Shown: positions 16,701 through 23,711, counted from the first letter of the stretch. The stretch: DNA of 48,794 bases from Deltaproteobacteria bacterium (GCA_021813685.1 JAKAJS010000194.1:1-48794); one strand, 5' to 3'. Translations and numbers: made by a program. Notes: generated by a model from the letters alone, not told the origin.

Positions 16701-17169
16701 GAGAAAGCGGAGTGTGATCGACATACTGGCTCGTATAGAACTCGTTTGTTCTAACCGTTCCGTAGTCGGCCAGGGCGATATCCTGGGTATGGACGAGATC
16801 CACAACCTCATCGTCAGAACCGCTGTTTTCGAGCCGAACATTCCAGAACCAGGCAGGCGCCGATTTTGCCAGGACGAAAGAGACCTGGAAACGGACCGCG
16901 CCGAACCGACCCTCGCCGTACGCTCCACCCTCTTCAAAAGTGAAGGCGGCAGGGCTTCCCGGCCCGAGAAGCGGAACCGCTTCCATGCTCGAACTCCGGC
17001 GCCGCAGGAAGATATTCGCCGGGCCCCCTTCCATCTCCGTTCCGAGAAAAAGGTTTACGAGAATTTCCCGGTAGTCGATGCGCCGTATCGAGCCGTTGGA
17101 GTTCAGCTCTACGCTCAATCCCGAAGGACTTTGGATACGGAAAGGGAAAATCGGCCGTGATTGCTTCAT
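13735..17169 (-). CDS. GH94 glycoside phosphorylase, probably 1,2-beta-oligoglucan phosphorylase-like
   Basis: 1144 residues. The N-terminal beta-sandwich begins FRIQSPSGLSVELNSNGSI.RID...NLFLGTEMEGGPANIFLR, as in the long GH94 proteins of the sophoro-oligosaccharide (beta-1,2-glucan) phosphorylase group. The (alpha/alpha)6 catalytic domain covers about 620-1040; the likely general acid is Asp661 in GGGWGTRDICQGP, and HGDWNDSL at 785-792 is the second hallmark. The enzyme would split beta-glucosides with phosphate to glucose-1-phosphate. There is no signal peptide, so it is cytosolic. Length and N-terminus fit the beta-1,2 group better than cellobiose phosphorylase (about 800 residues). The OpgG/MdoG protein at 33.3 kb belongs to a family that also handles beta-1,2-glucan. 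The linkage specificity is inferred. Confidence 0.8.
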   Translation of the reverse strand: MKQSRPIFPFRIQSPSGLSVELNSNGSIRRIDYREILVNLFLGTEMEGGPANIFLRRRSSSMEAVPLLGPGSPAAFTFEEGGAYGEGRFGAVRFQVSFVLAKSAPAWFWNVRLENSGSDDEVVDLVHTQDIALADYGTVRTNEFYTSQYVDHTPLSHPQKGFLAASRQNLSINGRNPLLVIGSLGRAVGYCTDALQFYGLSGRTGGIPPGLSGDLKNTRLQHEHSMAALQDEPLRLRPGETTGRGFFGWFEPDHPAAITADDIRFADMAASLPEASPERRWKKGSGKKAAGSLFSSSPFLEALELSAKEIEDLFGSERLEEEEEKGRLLSFFSGRDRHVVLGTKELEVLRPHGQILRSGDSLVPDEASLTSTAWMGGVFHSMVTQGHVSLNRFLSSARGYLGFFRANGLRIFVETVSRETMQRDSTVFPPLPAPGSPLTFPWRLLGVPSAFEMAPRECRWIYKHPGGLIEVRSKSLAKPHELSLSVRTLSGPSARLLFSFHVAVNGDDGSDPAPVRYVREKGGIFVLPRLDSELGRRFPGGGFRVEPFDPALVERLGGDELLFSDTASRGQPYLCLITAPAEVTGFRLRGSLVAETEENTSRDSGDITPKLRILTPAGAFGADIAGRFQLIFPWFIQNGLIHYLAPRGLEQFTGGGWGTRDICQGPVEMLLALGRPAPVRDLLMRVFSAQNPDGDWPQWFTFFDRDRNIRAGDSHGDVVFWPLLALSQYLCRSEDKTLLETRSPFFHPRGQGEEEAGTIRNHVERALAVIRKRIVPGTRLAAYGHGDWNDSLQPADPAMRDRLCSSWTVTLHFQTLTALAAAFERLGDKTRSQELASEAEGVREDFQKLLIVDGILAGFASFRENEAVEYFLHPRDRKTGLSYRLLPMIHALINDLLTPEQARGHLETISNHLLAPDGARLFDRPMEYRGGPMRFFQRAESAAFFGREIGLLYTHAHLRYAEALWRYGDAPGFLDALSRANFAGIRKIVPSAALRQANCYYSSSDAAFADRYEARARYGRIKTGEIPLEGGWRVYSSGAGIWIRLLVECFLGLRLEKARLTIDPVIPEALDGLQVETELGGAAVHLTFRIGARGCGPVGVALNGIEVPFTRPANPYRTGGAEISMDLVRDWLGKRERSLVVRLG

Positions 17170-17195
17170 GACTATTCCATGAAAAATACAGTGAG

Positions 17196-17240
17196 TAGTG
17201 AGCAGTGATTGGTGAGTTGAGAAGAACCCGCTGCTCGCTA
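17196..17240. repeat. intergenic hairpin, GTGAGCAGTG family, copy 2
   Basis: Arms TAGTGAGCAG (17196-17205) and CTGCTCGCTA (17231-17240), with one G-U-type mismatch. The left arm and flank (AGTGAGCAGTGA) match the element after selO at 10291. It lies in the gap upstream of the GH94 gene and downstream of the ferredoxin-like gene. Confidence 0.55.
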
Positions 17241-17284
17241 CCCTGTGTTCTTTCCATGGAATGTAATATTTTTATGGATTTTAT

Positions 17285-18463
17285 CTATCGGTCACGCTTT
17301 TTACCATTTCTTTCGCGCCCGGCACGGATGGCGTCCACTGCCAGCTTTCCCGCCAGCTTGAGCTTCCCCGATTTCCCCTTCTTGTTTGCCATGATGATGT
17401 CGAGAAGATCTTCGCGGGTTTCCGGCGGCCTGATTTCCTCAGGCTTTTTCTGAAGCGATATCGCCTGTTTCGGGCAGGTTGGCACGCACAGGCCGCATCC
17501 GATGCAGCGGTCAAGGTTCACCACTGCGGGCTGCTTTTTTGCGTCCGCCCGCACCGCTCCGACCTGGCAGCGTCCGGCGCAGACGCCGCACCCGTCGCAA
17601 AGCGCTGCATCTACTGCGGCATAAAAGTTGGAAGCCCAAAAATCAACGGGCTTTGGAAGCGACCTGTGTATCGACAGCATTCCACAGCAGCATCCGCAGC
17701 AGGAGCAGATGAAGTCGGCGCAGCCGGTGTTGGATGTCTGCAGCACCAGCCCCTCTTTCTGATTTTGCTCTATGATCTCGATAGCCTCTTCGCGGGTAAT
17801 CTCCCGGCCGCTCGCCGTTACGGCGGCCGATGCGGCCATGTGGCCCAGGGCAAGGCAGGTTTCCTTCCTCTCGGTCACCTTGCAGGGCTTTCCCGACATC
17901 TCCCTTTTCTTGCGACATATACACTCCACAATGGCAAAAGGGCCTTCCGATTTCTCCAAAAGAGACAGGACCTGATCGAACGTGCCGACGTGATTTTGGG
18001 GGGTAATGCTCTTTCCAATCGGGATGGTTCGCATCTGCGGGAGCTCAGTGGACAGGAACTCGATCCCGAATTTCATATCGCTGACATATTCGTCGAAATC
18101 GCGCACGAACTCGGGAGTGAGCCGACTCGCCTGGAACTCGTACATCCCGACGACAAGGGGCGCGTTGCAGTAGTACTTCCTTCCATCCCGAATCCTGGTC
18201 TCCAGCCCGCCTTTTTTCTCGATTCCATCCAGAACCGCTGCAAGTTCCTCGGCCGACCCGATCAGTTGCTTTGCCCTCTCGAAAACGGTTTCGAGCGGCT
18301 CGGGCTTGTAGTGCAGGCAAGTGGCGATCTCCGCTTCGCGGGGGGTGAAGATGTGTTTGAGCACTCGTATCTCCGCCCCGGATTTTACCGCGGGAAAGCC
18401 CACCGGATGCCTGTCGAGATGCTTCTGCAATCTCACATAAGCCTGATCTTCGATTTTGTCCAT
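17285..18463 (-). CDS. 4Fe-4S ferredoxin-type protein with extra Cys clusters
   Basis: 392 residues. The N-terminal half (about 1-150) is helical and winged-helix-like (TPREAEIATCL.., LAAVLDGIEKKGGLETRI). The middle holds Cys groups VECICRKK...KPC...ETC and GCADFICSCCGCCCG. The C-terminal half has two classical clusters, CDGCGVCAGRCQVGA and CIGCGLCVPTCPKQAI. This layout is a known but uncharacterised family in anaerobes, annotated only as 4Fe-4S binding protein. It probably passes electrons in the cytoplasm; partners are unknown. The tail is Lys/Arg rich. Transcribed alone. Confidence 0.85.
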   Translation of the reverse strand: MDKIEDQAYVRLQKHLDRHPVGFPAVKSGAEIRVLKHIFTPREAEIATCLHYKPEPLETVFERAKQLIGSAEELAAVLDGIEKKGGLETRIRDGRKYYCNAPLVVGMYEFQASRLTPEFVRDFDEYVSDMKFGIEFLSTELPQMRTIPIGKSITPQNHVGTFDQVLSLLEKSEGPFAIVECICRKKREMSGKPCKVTERKETCLALGHMAASAAVTASGREITREEAIEIIEQNQKEGLVLQTSNTGCADFICSCCGCCCGMLSIHRSLPKPVDFWASNFYAAVDAALCDGCGVCAGRCQVGAVRADAKKQPAVVNLDRCIGCGLCVPTCPKQAISLQKKPEEIRPPETREDLLDIIMANKKGKSGKLKLAGKLAVDAIRAGRERNGKKRDR

Positions 18464-18638
18464 ACTCTCACTCTCTGCTGTTACGGGTGAATGGGCGAAT
18501 GAAGAAGAAATCTCTTTTTTACTTTATGCCGCCTGCATTAATTGCTCAAGAAGAAATGGGCCGCTCGGTCACGGTGTAGGTATACCCTCCTCCTATTTGG
18601 TGTCCATTGGGAAACCCAGGAACGCCTCGGGCGATTCG

Positions 18639-18675
18639 AACCCAAGTCCCCCTTTGGAAAAGGGGGACTTGGGTT
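18639..18675. repeat. G/C-tract palindrome (REP-like), locus 2
   Basis: AACCCAAGTCCCCCTTT (18639-18655) pairs with AAAAGGGGGACTTGGGTT (18658-18675). The preceding GATTCG matches locus 1 at about 578. It lies in a gene-free stretch. Confidence 0.75.
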
Positions 18676-18957
18676 GGACAAAGTATTACCGGGTGCTTCT
18701 CCCTCTCGACACACTCAGTCAAAAATCTTGAAATTACTTTAAGAATCCGTAATATTTTCTTGAACTCTTCACAGAGATCGAGATCGCTCTCGGAAATCTT
18801 TGGCTGGAGAGTTGAAACACCCCCTTGAAGCGGGGATCGGGGATCGAAGCTTCGTTTTCCCGTCCCGATAAGCTGCAATAATGTTGTTTTCGCACCTCGC
18901 GCGTTTGCCCCATTAATCCGCCTTTATTTTTCTGAAAGGGTATCGCACCCTTGCGTT

Positions 18958-19179
18958 CCCAGGTTCATGGAGCCCCCCACTGCATGCCCTGCTCTTAGAC
19001 CTCGGCGCGACCATGACGCGAATGCACCCATGCGCCGCGATGTCGACTACCGCATCTTGAACAACGTCGGCTCCCACAAAGCGTCACTACCGAGGCTCCA
19101 TTACACGGCCTGCTAACTCCCGGTGTCGCTTCATGTCAGGCCCCACTGCCATGCAACACTCGGTACCGGCTGCCGGCAC
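18958..19179. mobile_element. mobile-element relic, copy A
   Basis: Two blocks are shared with copy B at 22740-22857: CCCAGGTTCATGGAG (18958-18972) and a 27-base block (19153-19179, GCAACACTCGGT.CCGGCTG.CGGCAC). The two sit 180 bases apart here and 76 bases apart in copy B, so the copies differ by insertions or deletions. No open frame survives. I cannot name the element; a group II intron or IS fragment is possible. Confidence 0.5.
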
Positions 19180-19530
19180 ACCGAACGGGTTTCAATAGAA
19201 AGCTCCCGAGATTTGCCCCGGATGGGAGTGCTACAAATGAGGGCCAGAAAAAGCAGGTGATCCGGCCTCGATCTTTTCCATGCCCCATCGCTACCCCCTG
19301 GCTCAGATTAAGTGAATGATTTCATAATTTTAAACACAGTTATTTTCATGCTCTTTTAATGATTGGGGACTTGATTTGGTCAGATCCCGGACAAGGCAGA
19401 ATGCCGGACAAGCGGACAAGACGGAAACGGCACAAAGTGGAGGCCAAAATGAACTTGGCGTGACCTCTGAGGTGATTCCGAATCCCCCATCAGCGATATT
19501 CAGGGTACGGAACCACCTCCCACGACAGAT
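19180..19530. other. gene-free stretch, AT-richer
   Basis: No open frame of note and no family resemblance. Base composition drops near 19310-19370. It continues the degraded zone between the ferredoxin-like gene and the OmpA-family gene. Confidence 0.4.
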
Positions 19531-20397
19531 TTATTGAGCCACCAGTTCAACTCGGCGGTTCTTAGCCCTTCCTTCTTCACTCTTGTTTGACGCCACAGGC
19601 GAGGTTGGACCTGCGCCAAAAGAAGTCAAGCGGGAGTCGGAAATCCCATTCTTCTTGGCCAGGGCATAAACCACCGCCGCAGCCCGGTCCCTGGATAGTT
19701 TGATGTTGTGATCGAATGTGCCTACGTTGTCGGTATGGCCGACAACATAGACTTTAAGGGTAGGGTTCGCTCTGAGCATCTTGACGATCTCGCTTATGGC
19801 AGGCGCGGACTCCGGCTTTATTTCGGCCTTGTCGGTATCGAAATAGATGCCCTGCACAACTGACCTGCCGGTTTCATTGATGTTTGCGGCCAGTGCCTCC
19901 GCGTTTGCCACGACCTCCTGCTTCATCTTCTGCTTTTCAATTATATTGATCTTGTACATGCCGTTTCCGGCTCCTTCGACCTGCGCCCAAATCTCAGCAT
20001 CACCCTTGACGACCTTTATAGTTGCGTACTCGTTACCGCCGTCTTCATATTCATAGATTTCCTTTCCTCCAATTGCTGAGGCGGCGTTGACATAATTTCG
20101 AACGATCTGCAGAGCGCTGGGAAGTTTAATGCCTTCGTTGGCATAGTAATTCACATAATAATGACGCCCTTCGACATTTTGTGATTTTCCGGGAGCGACG
20201 GGGAATTCAAAACGATCAAATTCGATGTCTTGGCGATTGTAGATATGAAAACCGGGCATGCGGCTAAATAAAGCCGGGTCCTTGCACCCCTTACAATCTT
20301 GGGGGTCGCCTGCCGCCAGCGCCTGATGAAGAGGGGCAGCCAAAAGAATCGATAACAGAATGAAAAGAATGAATTTCAATCCAACTTCTTCCTTCAT
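19531..20397 (-). CDS. OmpA-family outer-membrane/peptidoglycan-binding protein
   Basis: 288 residues. Signal peptide (about 1-29, ending QALAAG). An about 110-residue N-terminal domain of unknown fold contains a CKGC pair (DCKGCKDPALFSRMPGFHIYNRQ), then a short linker, then an OmpA/MotB domain (about 175-288) with the motifs IYFDTDKAEIKPES, VVGHTDNVGTFDHNIKLSRDRAAAVV and KNRRVELVAQ. The Asp and Arg residues that bind diaminopimelate in peptidoglycan are present. It probably tethers the outer membrane to the wall. The N-terminal domain resembles those of 'DUF4892/OmpA' proteins found in many proteobacteria. The start follows AAAGGGC. Single gene in a region otherwise full of remnants. Confidence 0.88.
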   Translation of the reverse strand: MKEEVGLKFILFILLSILLAAPLHQALAAGDPQDCKGCKDPALFSRMPGFHIYNRQDIEFDRFEFPVAPGKSQNVEGRHYYVNYYANEGIKLPSALQIVRNYVNAASAIGGKEIYEYEDGGNEYATIKVVKGDAEIWAQVEGAGNGMYKINIIEKQKMKQEVVANAEALAANINETGRSVVQGIYFDTDKAEIKPESAPAISEIVKMLRANPTLKVYVVGHTDNVGTFDHNIKLSRDRAAAVVYALAKKNGISDSRLTSFGAGPTSPVASNKSEEGRAKNRRVELVAQ

Positions 20398-20636
20398 TTA
20401 AAGCCCTTTCTCTATGATCTGGTCGAATGGGAGGGCGGGAAAACTCGAAAAGCTTTTCTACATGATTCCCGGCTCACTAACGTCTTCTTTTTGAGCTAAA
20501 AACTGGATAAGAACTGAGGTTGGAGGGTTTCTGATACCCCCTGTATCCTGCCAATTCCGATGGACGACATGAACTCTTTGTCCAGCCCTGTTCAGGGATA
20601 AAGGGCGGGGCTTTGCTTATTGGAGTTGACCGGGGG

Positions 20637-20936
20637 CTATTGAGCCTCCATCTGGTTTGATTGTCCCGTGCTGTTAAGCTTCATCTGATTTGATTGTCCT
20701 TTCCACTGCGAAGATTGTCTCTGATTGATCTTCAACTGATTTGAGTCTGGCCGTTTGTACTGGTTGGAATAACCGGGCTGGGTTTCCCCAAAATTTCCGG
20801 CGAAAACATCGCCCACTGGGACACCGAGAGATATTCCCAAGGATGCCGCAATGGCGGCAAGCGCAATGTTTTTCTTGAGAGAACGGCCGGACTGCTTCTG
20901 TTCATTCGGGGTCTTTTTTGACGATTTTGAATCCAT
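20637..20936 (-). CDS. small exported Asn/Gln-rich protein
   Basis: 99 residues. A Lys-rich head (about 1-22) precedes an export segment (NIALAAIAASLGISLGVPVGDVFAG, cleavage near 46). The mature part of about 52 residues is low complexity with an imperfect repeat of SNQ-M/L-K: SNQLKINQ, SNQMKLNST, SNQMEAQ. No Cys, no known family. AAGGAG stands before ATG 20936. It follows the YkgJ-type gene by 18 bases, so the two form an operon. A cleaved secreted peptide of this kind could be the substrate of a modifying enzyme, but that is speculation. Confidence 0.65.
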   Translation of the reverse strand: MDSKSSKKTPNEQKQSGRSLKKNIALAAIAASLGISLGVPVGDVFAGNFGETQPGYSNQYKRPDSNQLKINQRQSSQWKGQSNQMKLNSTGQSNQMEAQ

Positions 20937-20954
20937 AACATCTCCTTCCTGAAG

Positions 20955-21650
20955 TCATGCCGCCCACTCCCGGACGGCTTTGATGTGAATTCCCATTTTC
21001 TCGTCTATCCCCTTGGGAACGGAGATGCCGGAAAGCCTGCAATACTCGGCCACGGCCCAATCCATATCGATCCAGGATAAGTCATACTCCCCGGCGTTGT
21101 CGGCTGCAACGGCCTCTACGGTCTCAAGGATGGTTTCAGATTGCGAAGGCTCAAGTTCCTGTTCGTTGAGCAGATCCAGCAAACGCCAGAGCAGATCCAG
21201 ATACAGGTCGGCGGCCCGCATGAACGGGGCGGCGCCTTGTTCCGCCAGGTATTGTTCAATGGTGCCGTTCTCATGCAAAACTCCCTTGCATGTCTCCTCA
21301 AATTCGATTTGCGAAAAGATTTCCACCCCCAAAGAATCTACCTGACGCCCGAGCGGATAGAGTCGGCACACCAGAGGACGGTCAGAATGGACGGAACAGC
21401 CTTCGATGTTTAGAAAGACACAGCTTCCATCCTGGTTTGACCGCAGGACAGTCCCACCGGTGGTAGTATACCGGGCGATGAATTCGCTGGTTGAAATGCC
21501 CCTGTTGTCTGCCATGCGGGCAATTTCATAGGGGTTGAGCTGGATTTTTTTGAAGCGGCAGCAGGCAAGACAACGACTACAGGAAAAATTAAATGCCGAA
21601 TCACGGTTCAGCCCGGTTTTGGATAAAGAAAGAGCCAAAGAGATTTCCAT
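20955..21650 (-). CDS. YkgJ-type CxxCxxCC cysteine-cluster protein
   Basis: 231 residues. Cys24-x2-Cys27-x2-Cys30-Cys31 (CSRCLACC) with the later CVFLNIEGCSVHSDRPLVCRLYPLG is the hallmark of PF03692, thought to bind zinc or an Fe-S cluster. The C-terminal helical part (about 130-231) is family-specific. Its role is unknown across bacteria; some members are coupled to peptide or flagellar modification. It lies directly upstream of, and is probably co-transcribed with, a small exported Asn/Gln-rich protein. A candidate promoter is at 21724-21750. Confidence 0.85.
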   Translation of the reverse strand: MEISLALSLSKTGLNRDSAFNFSCSRCLACCRFKKIQLNPYEIARMADNRGISTSEFIARYTTTGGTVLRSNQDGSCVFLNIEGCSVHSDRPLVCRLYPLGRQVDSLGVEIFSQIEFEETCKGVLHENGTIEQYLAEQGAAPFMRAADLYLDLLWRLLDLLNEQELEPSQSETILETVEAVAADNAGEYDLSWIDMDWAVAEYCRLSGISVPKGIDEKMGIHIKAVREWAA

Positions 21651-21723
21651 GGGTTACTCGCCGATCGGCAATGACGACTTATGTTTTCACGCCAAAGATA
21701 CCAGCCCTTTTCACTTTAAGAAA

Positions 21724-21750
21724 ATTATCAGAGCTTGTTTGACTAGTCAA
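21724..21750 (-). promoter_or_regulatory. candidate promoter of the YkgJ-type operon
   Basis: On the minus strand TTGACT (21750-21745) and GATAAT (21729-21724) are 15 bases apart, or 17 bases if TAATTT is taken as the -10 box. It lies about 75 bases before the ATG at 21650. ACTAGT inside makes a small palindrome (TTGACTAGTCAA). Confidence 0.4.
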
Positions 21751-21920
21751 TTCATAATTGAGTATCACCTCAGGTCATAATACCTGTTACCAAGGATCAA
21801 TTTTCCTTATCGAATAATTCGCTTGTAGTATTTACTTCCACAAGGACAATCCTCAACCGCTTTGTCTTTCAGACAAGAGAAACCGTCAGAATCAATCCCA
21901 GTCCAACACATCCTTTGCAG

Positions 21921-22119
21921 TCACCTGTGCACGATGGCAAGTTCTCCAAAATCCTTGTCGAGCGTGACGAGCGCACGGCCCTCTTTGTGCGTTCTGGCAA
22001 GGATTTCGCCATCACCGAGATACTCTTCCCAATGCCCTGACCATACGACATCGTGCCCTGCTGATCGGAGATCCTTGGCAGCCACAGCCCCAAGCGCATA
22101 TGTCCGGAAGGATTTTCAC
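21921..22119 (-). pseudogene. DUF5615 PIN-like toxin, frameshifted remnant
   Basis: Translating the minus strand from GTG 22119 gives MKILPD, the usual start of DUF5615 toxins. The frame then shifts, and a second frame reads AAKDLRSAGHDVVW..., then EILARTHKEGRALVTLDKDFGELA to a stop at 21921. The conserved acidic residues of the PIN-like fold (D in LPD, D in LDKDFGE) are recognisable, but no single frame joins them. It lies directly after the DUF433 remnant, the normal partner order for this toxin-antitoxin type. It is certainly not made as an intact protein unless the sequence is wrong. Confidence 0.72.
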
Positions 22120-22152
22120 GCTCCCGTCTCCGGAAAGAGCGGTTCCACCCTC

Positions 22153-22343
22153 TCATGTCCAACAAGCCTGAATGTCTTCCGGTTCAAGCCACGGGTACCC
22201 TTCGAGAATCGTTTCAGAGCTGTCTCCGGCGGCCAGCATACCGAGGATATGTTCAACCGAAAGCCGCCGCCCTCTTATGACCGGTTTCCCGCCGAATATC
22301 TCGGGGTCACCGTTATCCGTGCTAAGATCTTTTCTTCGTCCAT
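22153..22343 (-). pseudogene. DUF433 antitoxin, frameshifted remnant
   Basis: From ATG 22343 the frame reads MDEEKILARITV. It then needs one extra base near 22308 (GTGACCCC instead of the expected GTGGACCCC) to continue as DPEIFGGKPVIRGRRLSVEH, then ILGMLAAGDSSETILEGYPWLEPEDIQAC, to a stop at 22153. Residues match the DUF433 antitoxin family throughout (GGKPVIRG.R, LAAG.S...IL..YP.L...DI). A single-base deletion is the simplest account. It lies 35 bases after the hicA remnant and ahead of the DUF5615 toxin. Confidence 0.78.
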
Positions 22344-22378
22344 TGCTTCACTTCGTAATAGAGGTTCACATTACGGAT

Positions 22379-22552
22379 TTAAATTGGCGGGATGTTCAGA
22401 TCTCGGCAAATCTTTCGGGCAGGACCCTCATTTATTTCACGGCGCCTCGGCACCGTCGGTATTTTGTTTTTTGCGGGATCGAGATATACAGAATAATTGC
22501 GGCCTTCACGCAACAACCTACACCCCTGACCTTCCAGGAGTCGAATCAAGTC
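22379..22552 (-). pseudogene. hicA: hicA toxin without a start codon
   Basis: An open stretch of 57 codons on the minus strand reads DLIRLLEGQGCRLLREG, then RNYSVYLDPAKNKIPTVPRR, then REINEGPARKICRDLNIPPI, ending in TAA at 22379. This is nearly a whole HicA mRNA-interferase domain, including a REGRNYSVY motif where the family's catalytic His (usually GSHS or GRHS) is replaced by Asn-Tyr. The first codon follows the stop TGA of the hicB remnant in the same frame, and the expected M-K-R-x lead is absent. The only ATG (22556) is in another frame. A small deletion at the start is likely; a TTG at 22549 is the only in-frame alternative. Confidence 0.8.
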
Positions 22553-22708
22553 TCATTCTTCCGAAAGCATGCGATTGGCTTCGAGCACCAATCGGATGGC
22601 CTCTCGCGAGTTTGCCCGTGTTTCCTCAAGTGTAGCCCCTTGTTGGTTCGCCCCGGGTAGTTCTTCCACAAACCTTGATTGTTCACTTCTACGCCCCGGC
22701 TCTACCAT
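22553..22708 (-). pseudogene. hicB: hicB antitoxin, N-terminally truncated
   Basis: 51 codons from ATG 22708 to TGA 22553. From the ninth residue on, the protein is a typical HicB RNase-H-like C-terminal part: SRFVEELPGANQQGATLEE, then TRANSREAIRLVLEANRMLSEE. The first about 20 residues of a normal HicB (the beta-strand that begins the fold) are missing and replaced by sequence next to mobile-element relic B, suggesting that an insertion cut the gene. It is directly followed by the hicA remnant. It was translated from the minus strand and has no good SD. Confidence 0.75.
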
Positions 22709-22739
22709 TCCGCAATTCTACGCGGAGATGACAGGATCC

Positions 22740-23021
22740 CCCAGGTTCATGGAGAACCCCAACGCGTCCATGCCCTTCTCTTTAACTCTGACAGGACTTT
22801 GGTTCGCAGGGCGGATTACCCCATAGCCACGCAACACTCGGTTCCGGCTGTCGGCACGCTTGGCCGGGCGGAATTGAGTACCCGCTGGGTTCTAACGAGA
22901 AATATCAGAGATGTTCGCTCCTCCTTCCATTCTCCCATGCTTGGCCTGGCACACCATGACCGAGACCTCTAGTATCCCTCACCCCCCCACTGCGCCCCTC
23001 GGGGGGATACTACGTGGTCTC
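22740..23021. mobile_element. mobile-element relic, copy B, with long hairpin
   Basis: CCCAGGTTCATGGAG (22740-22754) and the 27-base block at 22831-22857 match copy A at 18958-19179 with few differences. Downstream is an extended hairpin: GAGACC (22962-22967), TC, TAGTATCCC (22970-22978), about 25 bases, GGGATACTA (23004-23012), CGT, GGTCTC (23016-23021). The structure suggests an element with a folded RNA or an end structure. No complete reading frame is present. Confidence 0.5.
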
Positions 23022-23153
23022 AACCATCACAACGATTTCGTGTCGTGCTTGCCTCCCAGGATTTCCAACAATAATGGCTGGTTATGGTGAACGGTCAGGC
23101 GTAATTCCTGGAACGAGTACCGTGCCCGCCTGGTTCCATAGTCAGACCGCGTT

Positions 23154-23309
23154 TTAACCCCACATATCCCGCACGGTGTCCCGGAATAAATCGGCCATGT
23201 CGGTCACGATGAGCCCGAATCCGGTGTCGGTATTTCCCGTAGGGCTCAACCCGTCTATGGTGTTCGGCGTGTCAATAAACCCGCATGACTGACAATCGAG
23301 TCTTTCAAA
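23154..23309 (-). other. coding-like fragment, unassigned
   Basis: Open minus-strand stretch after a stop just beyond 23309, reading ..DCQSCGFIDTPNTIDG, then LSPTGNTDTGFGLIVTDMAD, then LFRDTVRDMWG and a stop at 23154. No Met start. I do not recognise the family. The composition looks protein-like, and it may be the tail of a gene destroyed by the relics around it. Confidence 0.3.
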
Positions 23310-23711
23310 CTAATAATAATAGTAGACGCCAAAACTGTCATCCGAGTACGGAGCGCAAGGATAATATCCTGAACAATAAGGTGCGTAGTATCCTCCGTAA
23401 TAGGGATAGCCACCCCAGTAGTAAGGCGATACCACAGCGCCCCACCCCCAGTAAGGATACCCGCCGCCATAATACCCATAGCCTCCGTAGTAGCCTCGAT
23501 GCCCACCGTAATAGCCACGATACCCACCGTAGTAGCCTCGATGCCCACCGTAGTAGCCTCGATGCCCACCGTAGTAGCCGCCATGTCCACCGTAGTAGCC
23601 GCCGGAATGCCCATGGCCGCCGCCTCTGTAGGAATAGGCGGGTACAGACAGCAGGATCAGTGCAGCAACTACGACCAGAACCACCGAAAAGGCATTAAGC
23701 AACCGTTTCAT
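23310..23711 (-). CDS. exported Gly/Tyr-rich protein with tandem repeats
   Basis: 133 residues from ATG 23711 (AAGGAG upstream; the longer frame to 23789 is spurious). Signal peptide MKRLLNAFSVVLVVVAALILLSVPAYS, then a 7-residue tandem repeat GGHRGYY (about five copies), then YGGYGYYGGGYPYWGWG and a Tyr-rich tail ending DDSFGVYYYY. The family has no assigned function; it is likely an extracellular or outer-envelope structural protein. The DNA repeats are described separately. Confidence 0.75.
   Translation of the reverse strand: MKRLLNAFSVVLVVVAALILLSVPAYSYRGGGHGHSGGYYGGHGGYYGGHRGYYGGHRGYYGGYRGYYGGHRGYYGGYGYYGGGYPYWGWGAVVSPYYWGGYPYYGGYYAPYCSGYYPCAPYSDDSFGVYYYY
23485..23602. repeat. 21-base in-frame tandem repeat
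   Basis: About 5.6 copies of CCGTAGTAGCCTCGATGCCCA-like units, encoding GGHRGYY on the minus strand. Unit length is a multiple of three, so copy number can change without breaking the gene. It is not a CRISPR array: there are no spacers. Confidence 0.85.

Noticed and set aside
23485-23602. CRISPR-like tandem repeats
   Set aside because: Contiguous 21-base units coding for GGHRGYY with no spacers.
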